A stretch of DNA of 48,785 nt, taken from positions 1 to 48,785 of the forward strand of contig JALNXD010000022.1 in assembly GCA_023230565.1 (NCBI GenBank), given 5' to 3'. Position numbers and translations under genes: made by a program. Below the pieces are notes generated by a model. That model searched no databases, was not told the DNA's origin, and saw only the letters and a list, made by a program, of their open reading frames with translations. Each line of letters opens with the position of its first letter. Positions within the stretch are counted from its first letter, which is position 1. Of this stretch, positions 17,660 to 26,591 are shown one piece after another. Source of the DNA: Syntrophales bacterium. GTDB lineage: Bacteria; Desulfobacterota; Syntrophia; Syntrophales; UBA2210.

Positions 17660-18862
17660 TCAGTCCAGAATTCCCGGCGGCACAGGTTCATCAGCGATCC
17701 ATACCGCTTTTCCACCTTGAATCTGCACTAAAGTAACAGGCCTTAGAAGCTGGCGTTTCAGGCCGTATAGCTTTTTACCGCCGAAAGCATGCTTCCCCTG
17801 CGGACCTTCCCATGACATGTCTTCAAGAGTTGCGGCAACTGTAGCGGCATCAAAGCTTTGACATTTTTCAATCGCTTCCGTAAGTACCATCGGTAGCCAA
17901 TATGGATTATAGAGGCTTGAAGAATTACCAGCCCAGTCTTTTGCCGGATACTTTTCTACGAAACGTTTATAAAGACCTTTTTCTATAGCTGTTCTCGGCT
18001 CCAGAGGCCCCCCAAGTCCCATATACGTTCCCTCAGCGGCACTTCCGACAATTTTCAAGACCTGATCGACATCAGGTCCCCAGGTGAGCCAAATAACCCC
18101 CTTGTATCCAAGCTCCCTTGCCTGTTTTGTCACGAGCGCACATTGTGTCGGATCAAGGTAGCACGTTTCGATCATATCCGGTTTTGCCGCAATTATTTTA
18201 GTCAAAACCGGACTGAATTCTTTCGCGACCGGCTCCACGCAACTGCTTGCGACAACATTCAAATTGTTAATGCCGGCAACCATCTTCAGCTCTTCATGGG
18301 CTGCTTTCGATCCAGGAGTATCATGGTATATAGATGCCATTGTTTTAATTCCTTCACGCTTTTTAAGATACGGCAGAATCGCGGCATAAGCTGTAAGAAT
18401 GGACGGGTTGTAATTGAATGAAAGAGGATATTCTTTTTTTATTATCGAAGCAGCTGCTGGATTCAATGAAAGCACTTTGTTTTCATGTAGAACCGGCATG
18501 CATGCCATCGGCTGCGGTCCGCCCTGGATCAAAGCAAATTTTGCGCCGTCATTGTAAATAGCTCTGTGAATGGCTTTTACTGCTTCGGCCGGCACATATT
18601 TGTGGTCATACGTAACAAGCTTCCATTTATAGTGCTGCCCTTTTACATTGAATCCTCCTTCTTCATTTAATTTGTCAAATCCGAGAATAAGAGCTCTTTG
18701 AATCGGGACGCCCCAGGGTGAAGCGCCGCCACTCAGTGCACTTAGGCCCGCGAACGTTACTTCTTTCGTTGTTTGTTCCGCACGTGCGGTATTCAATGTG
18801 CACAGGAAAACCAAAACCGGCAGTAAAAAATACATTGCACACGAAGGGTTAAACTTTTTCAT
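17660..18862 (-). CDS. LivJ-type periplasmic binding protein 1 (Peripla_BP_6)
   Basis: A 400-residue branched-chain amino-acid-type (LivJ/Peripla_BP_6) binding protein. A signal peptide ends near ARA-EQTTK. The mature part begins EVTFAGLSALSGGASPWG, the family start where the ligand pocket loop lies, and has paired alpha/beta lobes. The start at 18862 is set by GGAGG five bases upstream; the frame to 18895 is not used. The gene sits between the two glycyl radical enzyme genes and is very similar to the LivJ at 21882-23081, including the ends GPQGKHAFGG and PVPPGILD. No LivH, LivM or LivG accompanies it. The ligand is unknown; members of this family also bind aromatic and other organic acids. 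Confidence 0.88.
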   Translation of the reverse strand: MKKFNPSCAMYFLLPVLVFLCTLNTARAEQTTKEVTFAGLSALSGGASPWGVPIQRALILGFDKLNEEGGFNVKGQHYKWKLVTYDHKYVPAEAVKAIHRAIYNDGAKFALIQGGPQPMACMPVLHENKVLSLNPAAASIIKKEYPLSFNYNPSILTAYAAILPYLKKREGIKTMASIYHDTPGSKAAHEELKMVAGINNLNVVASSCVEPVAKEFSPVLTKIIAAKPDMIETCYLDPTQCALVTKQARELGYKGVIWLTWGPDVDQVLKIVGSAAEGTYMGLGGPLEPRTAIEKGLYKRFVEKYPAKDWAGNSSSLYNPYWLPMVLTEAIEKCQSFDAATVAATLEDMSWEGPQGKHAFGGKKLYGLKRQLLRPVTLVQIQGGKAVWIADEPVPPGILD

Positions 18863-19060
18863 TGTATCCTCCTTTAAAAATGTCATGGTGCGCATCCAAT
18901 TGAATTTCCGTTACCAGGGCCATCCCTTCCAATGATAGCTGCAGCTTCAGTTATCATACTTCACTCTTTCACATTAGATGCCGTCTGCCGGTGGGTGTAA
19001 TTGTATATATTACTCTTGAGTAGATCCTCCTTACACATGCCGTCATTATGTTGTAATGCG

Positions 19061-21577
19061 TTACTCTCCGTTCACAGTGCGGGCTATAATGGCATTCTGA
19101 ACCGATTTTCCAAGTCTTGTGAAATATGCCACATATCCTGCAACCCTAACCGTGAGATCTTTATAGTCCTGAGGATTTCTCTGAGCCTCCTGCAACACTT
19201 CAGAAGACACCATATTAAACTGGCAATGATGAATCTTAAGATCGACAAATGATCGAATCAAAGAAGCGAGTCTGTATATTCCGTGATCGTTCCCGAATAC
19301 TTCATTGCTTAAGCGCATATTCAGCGTCTGTCCGAAAAATACCGAGACATGATCGATTTTACCGACGGATTTAAAAATAGCGGTCGGCCCGTGGGTATCC
19401 ATCCCCAACGTAGGCGATATGCTGTCCGATAAAGGCTGGCCCGCTTTTCTTCCCGATGGAAGCGCTCCAACGCGCTTTCCCGCGCTTACAAACCATGCAA
19501 GGGGATTCTGATACGGCATATGGTACCCTCCGCGGCTGTTTTTGTGCTTGACGACCTCTTTGCTGAATTCGGACATAACCCATGCGACCAGCTCGTCTAC
19601 ATAATCATCGTCATTGCCGAATTTTGGGACATCTAGAAGCTGTCTTCGCACATCTTCATATCCTTCAAAATCATTTTCGAGCGCCTCGAGAAGCTCCGCC
19701 ATGGATATCTTTTTTTCTTCAAAGACAAGCTTTTTGATTGCGGCAAGCGAATCGCCCACATCAACTGCGCCTGCCGTCGCAATGAAAGGACCAAAGTTAA
19801 AGCGGGCGCCTCCTGCCTCGCGGGAAACGCCGTTTTCAATACAATCTTCGATAAGGGCGGACTGATAGACGGTCGGATATCGCTCGGCAAGAACTATTTC
19901 TGAATTAATAGTGGTTATTTCGCAATGATGTGCGAAAAACGCCACCTGTTTTAAAAGAGCCTCTTGCAGTTGCTTAAAAGTCGTAAATTTGCGGGGATCG
20001 CCCGTTCTTACTCCCATAAATTCCTGGTGCTCTCTGCTCCAGCCATCGTAAAGCGCCAGTTCAAGCATTACAGGAAGATGCAGGAAGGATGACCCGACGT
20101 TGTAATCTCCATCGTAATTGGTAACGTGAGGTTCATTGCATCCAATTGCACCGCTGATTCGTGCAAGTTCCAGAGGAACAGGCGGACCTCCAAGCGTTCC
20201 CCTGGCCAGAAAATTCTCCACAAACACATCATTGTTGAGGAACATCGGATGCCCGGTACCCAGCGCGCACAACTGGCACGCCTTCATCAAAAAATCGTCA
20301 GGAGTCTTGCTGTGGACCAGAACCCCCATATTGGGTTCCACCATCCTGGTGTGCATCATCCCTTCCAGGAACATGTATGAAAGCTCATTTGTAGCGTCGT
20401 TCCCGTCGGTTTTGAGCCCCCCCACATCCATGTGCGCGGCGGCGCCCGACTGCGGTATGAAAGGCGCAACTCCCTGCGTAAATCTCATGAGCCAGCAGTC
20501 GATAAGCTCCTGAGCCTCTTCGCGGGTAATTCTTCCCTCCCTGATATCTTTTTCGAAACAGGGATAAAGATACTGATCAACTTTTCCGGGCGAATATGCC
20601 GCAGACAGCGGCACTTCCCACCATTTCATAATATGGGTAAACCAGGCAGACTGAAGCGCTTCATGGAACGTTTCAGCCGGATGGGCAGGCACTCGTTCAC
20701 AAATTTTTGCGATTTTTTTCAGCTCCGCTTTCCTGGCAGGGTCTTTCTCTTTGCGTGCCGCTTTCGAGGCGCTTGCTGCAAACCGCTTTCCGATGCGGGC
20801 CGCAGCATCCATTGCGATTACGACCCCTTTTAAAAAATACCACTTCTGAATATCTTCCTTGTTTGAATAATCGAGCCTTTTCAGCCGTTCTTCCGCATCT
20901 TTTTTGATACCCAGAAAACCTTTCCTGATTACTTTTTCATAACCTGCGCAGCTGTGCCCAATATGATAGCGGTGTTCCGTGTAATCGACCATTATCCCCA
21001 CTCCCAGCCCATCGGTTTTCCCGGGAATTTCCTTTACAGAGACACGCGGAAGACCCGCAGGTTTCGATCTTGTCACTATAGGCAGTTTCACGAGACCTGG
21101 ATCAGGATCGCCATACATGATACGGCGTGTTTCAGGAGGAAGCATTTCATAATACTGGGGAAGAAAATTTCGTTTCCAATTGCCGTCGCCTTTCCAGTAT
21201 GGAATGATTTCTTCGCGGAGAATTTTTCGATCCTCGTCGTCCATGTACTTGTAACAATCTAACTCCACCTCCAGCCGCGCGCCAAGCTGTTCCGCACACA
21301 CAGGAATGGCCGTGGGACTTCCCGCCCACCATCCGACGAAGGGTTCGTCCGGGAAAATCTCGGTCGGCATTTCTTCAACCACCGCTGCGAACGCTTTGGC
21401 TCTTCTTATAACCATCGGTTCGCCCTCTGTCTCTTTCATGACGCGCGCAATAGCCCGGTCCGAATAAATGGTATATACCGGATCGGAGCGCATCGAATTG
21501 TCTACATATACATTTCTTAACCTTATTGTTCTTTCCGCAGGTTTTATTGTTATAAATTGATCGAGTAAATTCTGCAT
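19061..21577 (-). CDS. Glycyl radical enzyme 2, CxEP type (PFL/glycerol dehydratase family)
   Basis: An 838-residue enzyme. The active-site loop IGCNEPHV gives Cys480 and Glu482, and the radical loop VRVAGYVAYF gives Gly814. It is only distantly similar to enzyme 1: shared blocks include MKETEGEPMV, PYWKGDG, GFLGI and KFGNDDDYVDE. Loop residues around the catalytic Cys differ (NEPHVTNYDG against YEPVVTGQDS), so a different substrate is likely. The start ATG has GGGGAG five bases upstream. It is preceded by a LivJ gene and a 13-bp hairpin and followed by another LivJ gene. No activase gene is within the window, so one must act in trans. Confidence 0.9.
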   Translation of the reverse strand: MQNLLDQFITIKPAERTIRLRNVYVDNSMRSDPVYTIYSDRAIARVMKETEGEPMVIRRAKAFAAVVEEMPTEIFPDEPFVGWWAGSPTAIPVCAEQLGARLEVELDCYKYMDDEDRKILREEIIPYWKGDGNWKRNFLPQYYEMLPPETRRIMYGDPDPGLVKLPIVTRSKPAGLPRVSVKEIPGKTDGLGVGIMVDYTEHRYHIGHSCAGYEKVIRKGFLGIKKDAEERLKRLDYSNKEDIQKWYFLKGVVIAMDAAARIGKRFAASASKAARKEKDPARKAELKKIAKICERVPAHPAETFHEALQSAWFTHIMKWWEVPLSAAYSPGKVDQYLYPCFEKDIREGRITREEAQELIDCWLMRFTQGVAPFIPQSGAAAHMDVGGLKTDGNDATNELSYMFLEGMMHTRMVEPNMGVLVHSKTPDDFLMKACQLCALGTGHPMFLNNDVFVENFLARGTLGGPPVPLELARISGAIGCNEPHVTNYDGDYNVGSSFLHLPVMLELALYDGWSREHQEFMGVRTGDPRKFTTFKQLQEALLKQVAFFAHHCEITTINSEIVLAERYPTVYQSALIEDCIENGVSREAGGARFNFGPFIATAGAVDVGDSLAAIKKLVFEEKKISMAELLEALENDFEGYEDVRRQLLDVPKFGNDDDYVDELVAWVMSEFSKEVVKHKNSRGGYHMPYQNPLAWFVSAGKRVGALPSGRKAGQPLSDSISPTLGMDTHGPTAIFKSVGKIDHVSVFFGQTLNMRLSNEVFGNDHGIYRLASLIRSFVDLKIHHCQFNMVSSEVLQEAQRNPQDYKDLTVRVAGYVAYFTRLGKSVQNAIIARTVNGE

Positions 21578-21830
21578 TTAAACTCCCCCTTGCCTTTTTC
21601 CCTTCCTGAAATTATTTATTACACATTTATAGGCTTCTCGCTCCACATGTGCAATTAAATAATATTGAGGATGCCGAATCATGGTACAAACATAAAAGAT
21701 GACACTCAAAGATTTCCCCATCCGAAAAACCTTTTTTGACGATTAGGAAACTGCTCCACTGCATTTAGATTTTTTTTAATGAAAATCGCTTTTCCCATTC
21801 ATATCATCTGAATCCTGGATAATATAAGAT

Positions 21831-21866
21831 ACGATCTCTCCGACTGACGAAAATCGGAGAGATCGT
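21831..21866 (-). terminator. 13-bp hairpin between LivJ-2 and glycyl radical enzyme 2
   Basis: Arms ACGATCTCTCCGA (21831-21843) and its exact complement (21854-21866) with a 10-nt loop, 15 bases after the LivJ-2 stop. On the minus strand it is followed by ATCTTATATT, so termination may be partial. It would lower expression of the enzyme relative to the binding protein, a common arrangement after binding-protein genes. The rest of the 304-base spacer (21578-21881) is AT-rich and shows no gene or clear promoter. Confidence 0.65.
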
Positions 21867-21881
21867 TTCCGGAAAAATTGA

Positions 21882-23081
21882 TTAATCCAGCACGCCTGGA
21901 GGAACAGGCTCGTCCGTAATCCAGACAGCTTTTTTATTCTGAATTTGTACAAGCGTAATAGGTCTGAGCAGTTGCCGCTTTATTCCGTACAGCTTCATAC
22001 CGCCAAAGGCATGCCTTCCCTGCGGCCCCTCCCATGACATGTCTTCAAGGGTATCAGCTACGGTCATAGAGTCCAGACTCTGGCACTTCTCGATTGCTGC
22101 CGTCAGCACTGTCGGCAGCCATGCAGGATTATAAAAACTTGACGAATTACCGGCCCATTCAGAAGCTGGATATCTTTGTATGAACCTCTTGTATAAATCT
22201 TTTTCAATGGGAGACTGAGGCTCCAGCGGCCCTCCCAGCCCTAAATAGGCCTTTTCAGCGGCGGGACCTGCCATCTTTATCACCTGATCCACATCGGGCC
22301 CCCAGGTAAGCCATAAAACCCCTTTGTACCCGAGTTCCCGTGCCTGCTTCGCAATGAGGACACAGGCGGTAGGAGAGGAATACCCTGTTTCTATAAGATC
22401 CGGTTTCGCGGCAACAACTTTTGTGAGCACGGAGGTAAAATCCTTCGTCTCTGATTCAACGTATTCACTCGCAATAATTTTGATCCCGTTGATACCGGCA
22501 ATCATTTCCATTGCAGTGCTCGCCGCTCTGCCTCCATCATCATCTCTGTTTATAGAGGCAATCGTTTTTACGCCTTCGCTCTTCATAAAAAAAGGCAGCA
22601 ATGACGCATATGCCGTCACAATCGAAGGATTATAATTGAATGAAAGAGGATATTCCTTTTTTATGACGACTGCCGATGAAGGATTCAGTGATAAAATATT
22701 GTTTTTTTGCAGGGACGGCAGGCATGCCAACGGCTGAGCACCACCCTGAACCGATGCAAACGTCGCCCCGTCCGAATAAATTGCCCTGTGCAAAGCCTTT
22801 ACCGCTTCAGCAGGAATATACTTGTGATCATACGTTACGAGCTTCCATTTATACTTCTGTCCATTTACATTAAAACCTCCTTCCTCATTCACCTTATCGA
22901 ACCCGATCACAAGAGCCCTCTGAATCGGTATTCCCCAGGGAGATGCGCCCCCGCTTAAAGCCGATAATCCTGCAAAGGTTATTTCCTTCGTCGACTGATC
23001 CGCGTACGCCGCATTGCCCTGGATAAATAACGATAACGATACCACAATGCATACCACCAACAACGTTCTTACTTTTTTCAC
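21882..23081 (-). CDS. LivJ-type periplasmic binding protein 2
   Basis: A 399-residue Peripla_BP_6 protein with signal peptide ending AYA-DQSTK and mature start EITFAGLSALSGGASPWG. It is a close paralogue of the LivJ at 17660-18862: the same blocks NEEGGFNV, YKWKLVTYDHKYIPAEAV, ARELGYKG and LTWGPDVDQV are present. The start codon is a GTG at 23081 after AGGAGG; no ATG gives a better fit. Upstream lies promoter A: a sigma-54 -24/-12 element at 23369-23384, with an activator dyad at 23449-23461, leaving a leader of about 275 bases. Downstream is a hairpin, then glycyl radical enzyme 2. The ligand is not known. Confidence 0.88.
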   Translation of the reverse strand: MKKVRTLLVVCIVVSLSLFIQGNAAYADQSTKEITFAGLSALSGGASPWGIPIQRALVIGFDKVNEEGGFNVNGQKYKWKLVTYDHKYIPAEAVKALHRAIYSDGATFASVQGGAQPLACLPSLQKNNILSLNPSSAVVIKKEYPLSFNYNPSIVTAYASLLPFFMKSEGVKTIASINRDDDGGRAASTAMEMIAGINGIKIIASEYVESETKDFTSVLTKVVAAKPDLIETGYSSPTACVLIAKQARELGYKGVLWLTWGPDVDQVIKMAGPAAEKAYLGLGGPLEPQSPIEKDLYKRFIQRYPASEWAGNSSSFYNPAWLPTVLTAAIEKCQSLDSMTVADTLEDMSWEGPQGRHAFGGMKLYGIKRQLLRPITLVQIQNKKAVWITDEPVPPGVLD

Positions 23082-23368
23082 TACCTACTCCTCCTTTTCT
23101 AAAATAACCCGTTTTTCTACGAGTAACTTGATTTCAAAATATCCTGCATCCTGCCCCTTGAACGATCTGCGCAACTTGATCTCTTTTTCGTCATCTGGTC
23201 TTCTTTCTTCCAGAAAAACACTGGCGCTCAATTTTTCAAATCAGAAAAAAAAACAGAGGTATTTTGGCAAGATCGTATCACGACATTCAATCGTGTGTCT
23301 GCATCCGGCAAAAAAGCAAAATCTACAAAACCATCAATGATAGAATTTTGCCAAATTTGAGAAATAGT

Positions 23369-23384
23369 AGCAATACTGATGCCA
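23369..23384 (-). promoter_or_regulatory. Sigma-54 promoter A
   Basis: On the minus strand TGGCATCAGTATTGCT has GG and GC separated by exactly ten bases, with TGGCA and TTGC matching the -24/-12 consensus. It drives LivJ-2 (start 23081). An IHF-like site with two mismatches (TATCTATTAATGA) lies at 23391-23403, between the promoter and the activator dyad. Three sister promoters at 26456, 30093 and 34106 share this plan. Confidence 0.85.
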
Positions 23385-23448
23385 TTCATTTATCTATTAA
23401 TGATTACTTATAATTTTAAGACATCGCGGTATTCAGGGACGCATAACT

Positions 23449-23461
23449 GTTGCATTATGCA
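23449..23461. promoter_or_regulatory. Activator dyad (UAS) A
   Basis: GTTGCATTATGCA contains the perfect 11-bp dyad TGCAT-T-ATGCA. It starts 64 bp beyond the -24 end of promoter A, the same distance as at the three sister promoters. Predicted upstream activator site for a sigma-54 enhancer-binding protein. Confidence 0.78.
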
Positions 23462-23559
23462 CCACATGTTACCCTGTCTATACGAAATTGGAGGGTGAAA
23501 AAGGTATTTGAACCTTTAAACACGTCTCATACATTACCAATTACTGCAATCTTCATGAG

Positions 23560-23591
23560 GCAATGTGCAACTTAGAGATGCAATATGCGAC
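23560..23591. promoter_or_regulatory. Distal tandem UAS-like pair A2
   Basis: GCAATGTGCAAC (23560-23571) and GCAATATGCGAC (23580-23591) are related to the reverse complement of the dyad and are spaced 20 bp apart, about two helical turns. They lie about 100 bp beyond UAS A. Similar pairs occur at 28040-28070 and 34365-34396. Confidence 0.6.
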
Positions 23592-23620
23592 ATTTGATTG
23601 CTTATCCCTTGCACACACAT

Positions 23621-23655
23621 TCCCTTTCGAAGATCTTAACGATCTTCGAAAGGGA
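23621..23655 (-). terminator. Perfect 15-bp hairpin downstream of LivJ-3
   Basis: Arms TCCCTTTCGAAGATC (23621-23635) and its complement (23641-23655) with a 5-nt loop, 63 bases after the stop of the minus-strand LivJ-3 gene. There is no U-run, so it may act as a 3'-end stabiliser or Rho-assisted terminator. The remaining part of the 637-base gap 23082-23718 holds promoter A, its activator sites and the leader of LivJ-2; no gene is seen. Confidence 0.65.
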
Positions 23656-23718
23656 GTTCAGGATTATTCTATAATCATTATCACACCACAATTACTGATT
23701 TTTTGGCGAATCAGCTCC

Positions 23719-25074
23719 TTACTTTTTCATCTTCCGCAATTCAGCAGGCGATTTATAGTAATTTGGGCTGCCGTCAACTCCAGGATACGGTTTGGCAAGA
23801 AGAACGATGTTCCCATCTTCCTGAAACTGCCCGAAGTCGCCTTGGAGACCGTTGACTGCATATTCCGAAGGGTTTTTCGGATCCAGAAATACCGCTTGAT
23901 GAAAAAACGGAGGTATCTTTGTCATTTCATATCTTAGAAGACCTAGCGGACCCATTATTTCCGTCGTTTCCATTGCTTTGATTAAAGCGTCAATATCTTT
24001 TACACCGCCTGCTTTTTCTACTACTTTTTTTATAAAGAACATGTTGGGATAGGCACTTAGAACTACGGAACTTGCCATCGTCAGATTGTGTTTCTTGGCC
24101 ATATCAAGCACATCGGGGATTTCCGGGGTATCTTTTCCTCTCAACAGCGGAACCTGACCGGCTCCCGAAAACATTACCCCCAATGCCTTTCCGCCGGTAA
24201 TCTGCCAGAAATTGGCACCCGGACCTGAAGTGATAGACATATGCATATCACGCGCGCTTGAATCGACCCACTGCTTGACAAAATCATCCATACCCGTTCC
24301 CGGTCCGGCTACAAACAGACAGCACTCCGCACCCGAAGCAGCTACCGCTTCGAGAATGGGTGAATACATTCCTGCCTTATATTTTACCGCCTTTTCGTAG
24401 ACAACTTCCATCCCGAGGCTTCTCGCATAATCCGGCAAACCTAAGATACCGCCGCGTTTCTCAGTCGCCGGTACGCCTTTGAAGAAACTCTGAGTCCACA
24501 AAAGGTCCTCTCTGAGCAATGCGATCTTTTTCAATCCTAAATGCTTGCGAAAAAACTCGATCGGCTGATGATATATTTTTATCCTGCCCAGCTGCGCACA
24601 ATTGTCCCTGAAAACGAATTTCCATTTTTCATAATCATCGACGATTCTGTCAGTAATTTCATTAGATCCGCAGTTGCTCGCAATAAATATATGAGGATAT
24701 TCATCAAACATTTCAGCCGCCTTAGCCTCACACGCCAGAGCTATTTCAGACCTGCCGTAAATTATTACAAAATTGGCTTTGTCGTTTACGAGGGCTCGCA
24801 CATATGCTTCTACTGCAAGAGATGTCTGGCCTTTGCAGTCCTGAATCGAAAGTTCAAGCGGACGTCCGGAAATTCCTCCGGCATCATTTATCTGTCGTGC
24901 TGCCAATTTCATCCAACTGGCAGGGACAGAACCTGCTTCTTGGCTTATATCACATACATAGGAGATTACGATTGGTTTTTCTTGAGCTTTTGCCGAAGGT
25001 ACGGCGGAGCCGAAGGCTAAAGCTGACGCAATGACTGCAATAATGAACACGACTGCAAAACTCTTTCCCTTCAT
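23719..25074 (-). CDS. LivJ-type periplasmic binding protein 3 (divergent)
   Basis: A 451-residue Peripla_BP_6 protein, clearly diverged from the other LivJ copies. A signal peptide ends near SAKA-QEKP, and the mature start is PIVISYVCDISQEAG. Typical blocks are QINDAGGISGRPLEL (first lobe) and FVIIYGRSEIALACE. It contains several Cys not seen in the sister proteins. The start at 25074 is chosen because AGGAGG lies nine bases upstream. It starts 26 bases after the stop of LivJ-4 and is therefore the second gene of the operon read from sigma-54 promoter B. It resembles binding proteins annotated for amides or aromatic acids, but the ligand cannot be assigned by eye. Confidence 0.85.
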   Translation of the reverse strand: MKGKSFAVVFIIAVIASALAFGSAVPSAKAQEKPIVISYVCDISQEAGSVPASWMKLAARQINDAGGISGRPLELSIQDCKGQTSLAVEAYVRALVNDKANFVIIYGRSEIALACEAKAAEMFDEYPHIFIASNCGSNEITDRIVDDYEKWKFVFRDNCAQLGRIKIYHQPIEFFRKHLGLKKIALLREDLLWTQSFFKGVPATEKRGGILGLPDYARSLGMEVVYEKAVKYKAGMYSPILEAVAASGAECCLFVAGPGTGMDDFVKQWVDSSARDMHMSITSGPGANFWQITGGKALGVMFSGAGQVPLLRGKDTPEIPDVLDMAKKHNLTMASSVVLSAYPNMFFIKKVVEKAGGVKDIDALIKAMETTEIMGPLGLLRYEMTKIPPFFHQAVFLDPKNPSEYAVNGLQGDFGQFQEDGNIVLLAKPYPGVDGSPNYYKSPAELRKMKK

Positions 25075-25100
25075 TCTAGTTTCTCCTCCTTCTTTATTAT

Positions 25101-26303
25101 TTAATTCATCACGCCTGGTGGCACAGGTGCATTGGCAATCCATACATCTTTCCCGTTCTGAATCTGGAGTAATGTGACAGGCCTTAGAAGCTGGCGTTTA
25201 ATTCCGTACAGCTTTTCTCCCCCCCAGCCATGCACTCCCTGAGGACCTTCCCATTCCAATTCCGCCAGAGTGCCGGCAATCGTCATGGCGTCAAGGCTTT
25301 GGCTCTTTACAATTGCCTCCGTCAGTACTGTGGGCATCCAGGAGAGATTATAATAATAACCATCCCACTCTTTTCCACTATGTTTTGCGATAAACTTGCT
25401 GCGTATTTCTTTTTCGATCGGTGTTTTTGCCTCGATAGGCCCCCCCACTCCCAGGTATGCACCTTCTGCATGAGTGCCGGCGATTTTTAATACTTGATTC
25501 ACATCCGGTCCCCACACAAGCCAGATGATACCCTTATATCCGAGTTCTCGAGCTTGTTTGGTCATAAGAGCGACCGATGTAGGATCGGAATAACCTGTTT
25601 CTATGAGATCCGGATTTTTTGCAAGTATCTTCGTAAGTATCGGCGCAAAATCCTTCGTTGCACCCGGCTCATATACTTCGGCAGCAATGATTTCCAGATC
25701 ATTGATTTCAGAAATCATTTTAAGAGATTTGAGGGCCACTTTCCCTCCTTCATCATCTCTGTTTATGGATGCTATGGTTTTTATACCGTCACGCTTCTTG
25801 AGCATGGGAAATACTGATGCATATGTCGTCACAATCGACGGGTTGTAATTAAATGCCAGGGGATATTTCGTGTTTATAATTGCAGCCGATGAGGGATTCA
25901 GATTAAGTATTTTATATTGATGCATTATGTTTTGACACGCCAACGGTTGAGCACCTCCCTGAATGGTCGCAAACTTCGCGCCGTCGGTATGTATTGCCCT
26001 GTGAATTGCCTTTACCGCCTCGGCGGGAATGTATCTATGATCGTAGGTTATATAATTCCATTTATAGCGCTGCCCCTGTACTACAAACCCCCCTTTCTCA
26101 TTCACTATGTCAAATCCAAGGGCACACCCTCGATTATCTTTTATACCCCATGGAGAAGCAGGTCCGCTTAATGCATACAAACCAGCTACAGTGATTATTT
26201 TCGTATTTGCTTCATCGGCACACACCGCCGTTCCAAACAATAGAAAAACCAACGCCAACGATACCACCCCTGCTGACAGTACCTTCCGAACACTATACAC
26301 CAT
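25101..26303 (-). CDS. LivJ-type periplasmic binding protein 4
   Basis: A 400-residue Peripla_BP_6 protein of the same subgroup as LivJ-1 and LivJ-2 (blocks ALSGPASPWG, YIPAEAVKAIHRAIHTDGAKF, ARELGYKGIIWL, PVPPGVMN). A signal peptide ends near VCA-DEANTK. The start at 26303 lies after GGAGG; the 15 extra residues of the longer frame read through the ribosome site and are rejected. It is the first gene of a two-gene operon with LivJ-3 and is transcribed divergently from the sigma-54 activator at 26592. Promoter B (26456-26471) gives a leader of about 140 bases. The ligand is unknown. Confidence 0.88.
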   Translation of the reverse strand: MVYSVRKVLSAGVVSLALVFLLFGTAVCADEANTKIITVAGLYALSGPASPWGIKDNRGCALGFDIVNEKGGFVVQGQRYKWNYITYDHRYIPAEAVKAIHRAIHTDGAKFATIQGGAQPLACQNIMHQYKILNLNPSSAAIINTKYPLAFNYNPSIVTTYASVFPMLKKRDGIKTIASINRDDEGGKVALKSLKMISEINDLEIIAAEVYEPGATKDFAPILTKILAKNPDLIETGYSDPTSVALMTKQARELGYKGIIWLVWGPDVNQVLKIAGTHAEGAYLGVGGPIEAKTPIEKEIRSKFIAKHSGKEWDGYYYNLSWMPTVLTEAIVKSQSLDAMTIAGTLAELEWEGPQGVHGWGGEKLYGIKRQLLRPVTLLQIQNGKDVWIANAPVPPGVMN

Positions 26304-26455
26304 TTCCTTACTTCCTCCTTTTTTTGATTCTCGATGCCTTATCTGCATCTAAGTCTTTGGATAGTATTATTCATAAATTTGAAAAACTCGCAACAGCCAA
26401 ATGTATACGCACGCAGTTTGCCCTGGCAATCCCATCACTCTGAAGTTCAGCGTAT

Positions 26456-26471
26456 TGCAACAACAATGCCA
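26456..26471 (-). promoter_or_regulatory. Sigma-54 promoter B
   Basis: Minus-strand TGGCATTGTTGTTGCA has the GG-N10-GC spacing and both consensus boxes, and a full TTGCA at -12. It serves LivJ-4 and LivJ-3. An IHF-like site (GTTCAACTAATTA, two mismatches) lies at 26476-26488. Confidence 0.87.
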
Positions 26472-26535
26472 TCCGGTTCAACTAATTATTATGACGAATT
26501 AAATAGCGTAAAGCGATGCACAAGGGCAAATTACC

Positions 26536-26548
26536 GTTGCATTGTGCA
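26536..26548. promoter_or_regulatory. Activator dyad (UAS) B
   Basis: GTTGCATTGTGCA, one mismatch from the perfect dyad, begins 64 bp beyond promoter B. It also lies 43 bp before the start codon of the divergent activator gene, so binding there could both activate LivJ-4 and control the activator itself. Confidence 0.75.
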
Positions 26549-26591
26549 TCATGATCTTATATGAAAAGCAAAAAGCACAAAGAGGAAAAAA

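Noticed and set aside
17467..17715. 82-residue frame overlapping the end of LivJ-1
   Set aside because: It overlaps a clear gene and has no family features; most likely a chance frame.
14902..21577. Annotation of the glycyl radical enzymes as pyruvate formate-lyases or alkylsuccinate synthases
   Set aside because: Both lack the adjacent Cys pair of pyruvate formate-lyase and the Cys-x-Ser-Pro type loop of succinate-adding enzymes; Cys-x-Glu-Pro points elsewhere.
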